From a bacterium UBP1_UBA4771 (GTDB lineage Bacteria > Krumholzibacteriota > Krumholzibacteriia > Krumholzibacteriales > Krumholzibacteriaceae): a stretch of 6,790 nt of DNA. The notes beneath the pieces are model-generated. The model had not been told where the DNA came from and did no database searches. It worked only from the letters and a program-made list of their open reading frames with translations. Each line of letters opens with the position of its first letter. The stretch's first letter is position 1. Location of the stretch: positions 1 through 6,790 of the forward strand of contig DHHN01000113.1 in assembly GCA_002403295.1 (NCBI GenBank), in the 5' to 3' direction. This document shows positions 5,862 to 6,790 of the stretch, piece by piece. A program made the position numbers and the translations under genes.

Positions 5862-6547
5862 AATGCCGCAAAGCGCAGGAGCTGTATTTCGCGAGCCGTG
5901 ACGGCTTCCTCGACGAGCCGGGGAGGATGCGGCTCGCCGAGCACCTCGGCCGCTGCCCGTCGTGCGCGCTCTTCGTCAAGGAAATGGACGCGAGTCTCTG
6001 CACGCTGGCGGATCTGCCCGAGCTCTCGCCCTCGGACGCCTTCGAATGGAACGTGAAGCGCCGCATACACGAGGAGCGCAACAGGTTCCCGCGCCGCGAG
6101 GGCCTCGCGCTCGCGGGCGCCCGGCGCTGGATGCCGGCGTTCGCCGTCGGCGCCGCCGCCGCCGCCGCGATCGTCATCGCGGCCGTCTTCGCCGGCGGCC
6201 GTCCCGGGACCCGCGAGCCGGCCGTCCGCGCACTCTCGCGCGCGGATCGCGCGCCGGCCTACGCCGGATCGCCCGCGGCCTCGCAGGGATCGTACTTCGA
6301 TTACGGGCCGTCGAGAGGCTCGGCCATCCCCCGGATGGTTTCCGACAACATCCTCTCCATCGAGCCCGGCCCCGGAGGCGCCGGGGAGTCGGCGTTCCGG
6401 TTCGTCGCGGGCTCCCGCGAGGATTCGCTCGCGCGCGAGAACGAGCTTCTGCGGCGCCGGATCGACGGCCTCGAGCGCCGGATGATCCTTCTCCAGCAGG
6501 CGCTCGAGCGGGAGCGCGCGCAGCGCCTCAATTTGTCCTTGCCCTGA
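5858..6547 (+). CDS. Membrane-anchored zinc-finger (ZAS) anti-sigma factor, 229 aa
   Basis: The ATG at 5858 overlaps the sigma-factor stop and has AGGGG (5845-5849) 8 bases upstream. The cytoplasmic N-terminus contains the zinc-binding anti-sigma signature H29-x3-C33-x2-C36 with an upstream Cys3, as in the ZAS/zf-HC2 family that clamps ECF sigma factors. A single membrane helix lies at about 91-113 (very Ala-rich). The outer part is a low-complexity Gly/Ser/Pro/Ala linker (115-185) followed by a strongly charged heptad-like segment (186-229, LARENELLRRRIDGLERRM and onward) that should form a coiled coil. It probably holds the preceding sigma factor inactive at the inner membrane until a signal or protease releases it. 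The extracytoplasmic coiled coil may serve as a sensor or oligomerisation element; that part is inference. Confidence 0.88.
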   Translation: MKCRKAQELYFASRDGFLDEPGRMRLAEHLGRCPSCALFVKEMDASLCTLADLPELSPSDAFEWNVKRRIHEERNRFPRREGLALAGARRWMPAFAVGAAAAAAIVIAAVFAGGRPGTREPAVRALSRADRAPAYAGSPAASQGSYFDYGPSRGSAIPRMVSDNILSIEPGPGGAGESAFRFVAGSREDSLARENELLRRRIDGLERRMILLQQALERERAQRLNLSLP

Positions 6548-6564
6548 CGGGGCGGTCTGCCCTA

Positions 6565-6597
6565 TCGTTTCACCGGGGTGATCGACCGATGAAACGA
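6565..6597 (+). promoter_or_regulatory. Inverted repeat over the start of the DUF4837-like gene (possible translation-control hairpin)
   Basis: TCGTTTCA (6565-6572) and TGAAACGA (6590-6597) are a perfect 8-bp inverted repeat separated by 17 bases. In RNA the loop would contain the likely ribosome site GGGGTGA (6575-6581), and the stem would include the U and G of the AUG start codon. An extra GGU/ACC pairing is possible inside the loop. This could limit initiation, but an 8-bp repeat is not rare enough to exclude chance. Confidence 0.4.
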
Positions 6598-6790
6598 AAT
6601 CGCATTCCATCGTATTCTCTCGCCGTGTTGTGCCTCGTCGCGGCCTCGTGCAAGGGGCGCGACGCGTACCTTCCGCCTCCCGCCGGCTCCTACAGCAACG
6701 TCGTCCTCGTCACCGAATCGGGAAAGATCGAGGGGCCCGCGGAGACGATGGTCCGCGCCATCCAGCACGAGCTCGATTTCTACACGCGGA
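6589..6790 (+). CDS. Probable DUF4837-family lipoprotein, N-terminal 67 residues (runs off the right edge)
   Basis: The ATG at 6589 follows GGGGTGA (6575-6581) with 7-base spacing, and the frame stays open to the window edge. Residues 1-20 form a lipoprotein signal with a basic start (MKRNR) and lipobox-like A-A-S-C, so Cys21 is the likely lipidated residue. The mature start LPPPAGSYSNVVLVTESGKI (residues 28-47) followed by an amphipathic helix resembles the opening of DUF4837 lipoproteins (a proline-rich start, Gly, then a V-V-V strand), a family of unknown function described mostly in FCB bacteria. The match is by eye and covers only the N-terminus. It begins 41 bases after the anti-sigma stop on the same strand and is probably in the same operon, which would place it among proteins controlled with the sigma factor. 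Confidence 0.65.
   Translation, partial: MKRNRIPSYSLAVLCLVAASCKGRDAYLPPPAGSYSNVVLVTESGKIEGPAETMVRAIQHELDFYTR

Noticed and set aside
6550..6562. GGGC-GGTCT-GCCC hairpin after the anti-sigma stop as a terminator
   Set aside because: The stem is only 4 bp and no proper T-tract follows, and the next gene begins on the same strand 27 bases later.
5792..6610. 272-codon minus-strand frame across the anti-sigma gene
   Set aside because: No recognisable domain; it mirrors the codon bias of the real plus-strand gene carrying the HX3CX2C motif and membrane helix.

Overview
This is a GC-rich (roughly two-thirds G+C by eye), densely packed bacterial chromosomal window. It looks like envelope-biogenesis housekeeping DNA from a Gram-negative (two-membrane) bacterium. 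The organism cannot be named from sequence alone. A FadL/PorV-like outer-membrane barrel, several lipobox proteins, a LolB/DUF4292-like lipoprotein and a probable DUF4837 lipoprotein would fit a high-GC lineage of the FCB group or a related candidate phylum; that is inference. No mobile element, CRISPR array, tRNA or rRNA was seen, and no gene-free stretch exceeds about 120 bases.

Left part (1-667, + strand): the C-terminal double-stranded-RNA-binding domain of ribonuclease III enters from the left edge. Ten bases later comes an unrecognised cysteine-rich 162-residue protein. It converges on the next operon with only 4 bp between stop codons.

Middle-left (672-2506, - strand): a two-gene operon encodes a small lipoprotein with a single CXXCH haem-type motif, followed (ATGA overlap) by a 445-residue outer-membrane beta-barrel protein. 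It is driven by a near-perfect sigma-70-type promoter (TTGACA-17-TATACT). A second promoter, facing right in the same 118-bp divergent gap, places its TATACT box only 6 bases before the ATG of the next gene, which predicts a leaderless mRNA.

Middle-right (2625-5095, + strand): an exported TPR protein and a LolB-like lipoprotein overlap by ATGA. This TPR-then-LolB order is also known in proteobacteria and supports a role in outer-membrane lipoprotein or envelope assembly. The last part of the LolB-like gene holds 13 consecutive codons ending in A or T, strikingly unlike the surrounding GC-rich code, and this patch contains an antisense promoter-like sequence.

Right part (5096-6790, + strand): a palindromic GC-rich spacer is followed by an ECF sigma factor with an ECF-type -35-like element upstream, its zinc-finger membrane anti-sigma factor (ATGA overlap), and the start of a probable DUF4837 lipoprotein that runs off the right edge. 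An 8-bp inverted repeat could fold over that last gene's start codon. Together the genes suggest envelope assembly functions sitting next to an envelope-stress-type sigma/anti-sigma switch. No wholly new system is obvious. The best leads are the A/T-ending codon patch, the leaderless promoter, the haem-motif lipoprotein/barrel pair and the unknown cysteine-rich protein.
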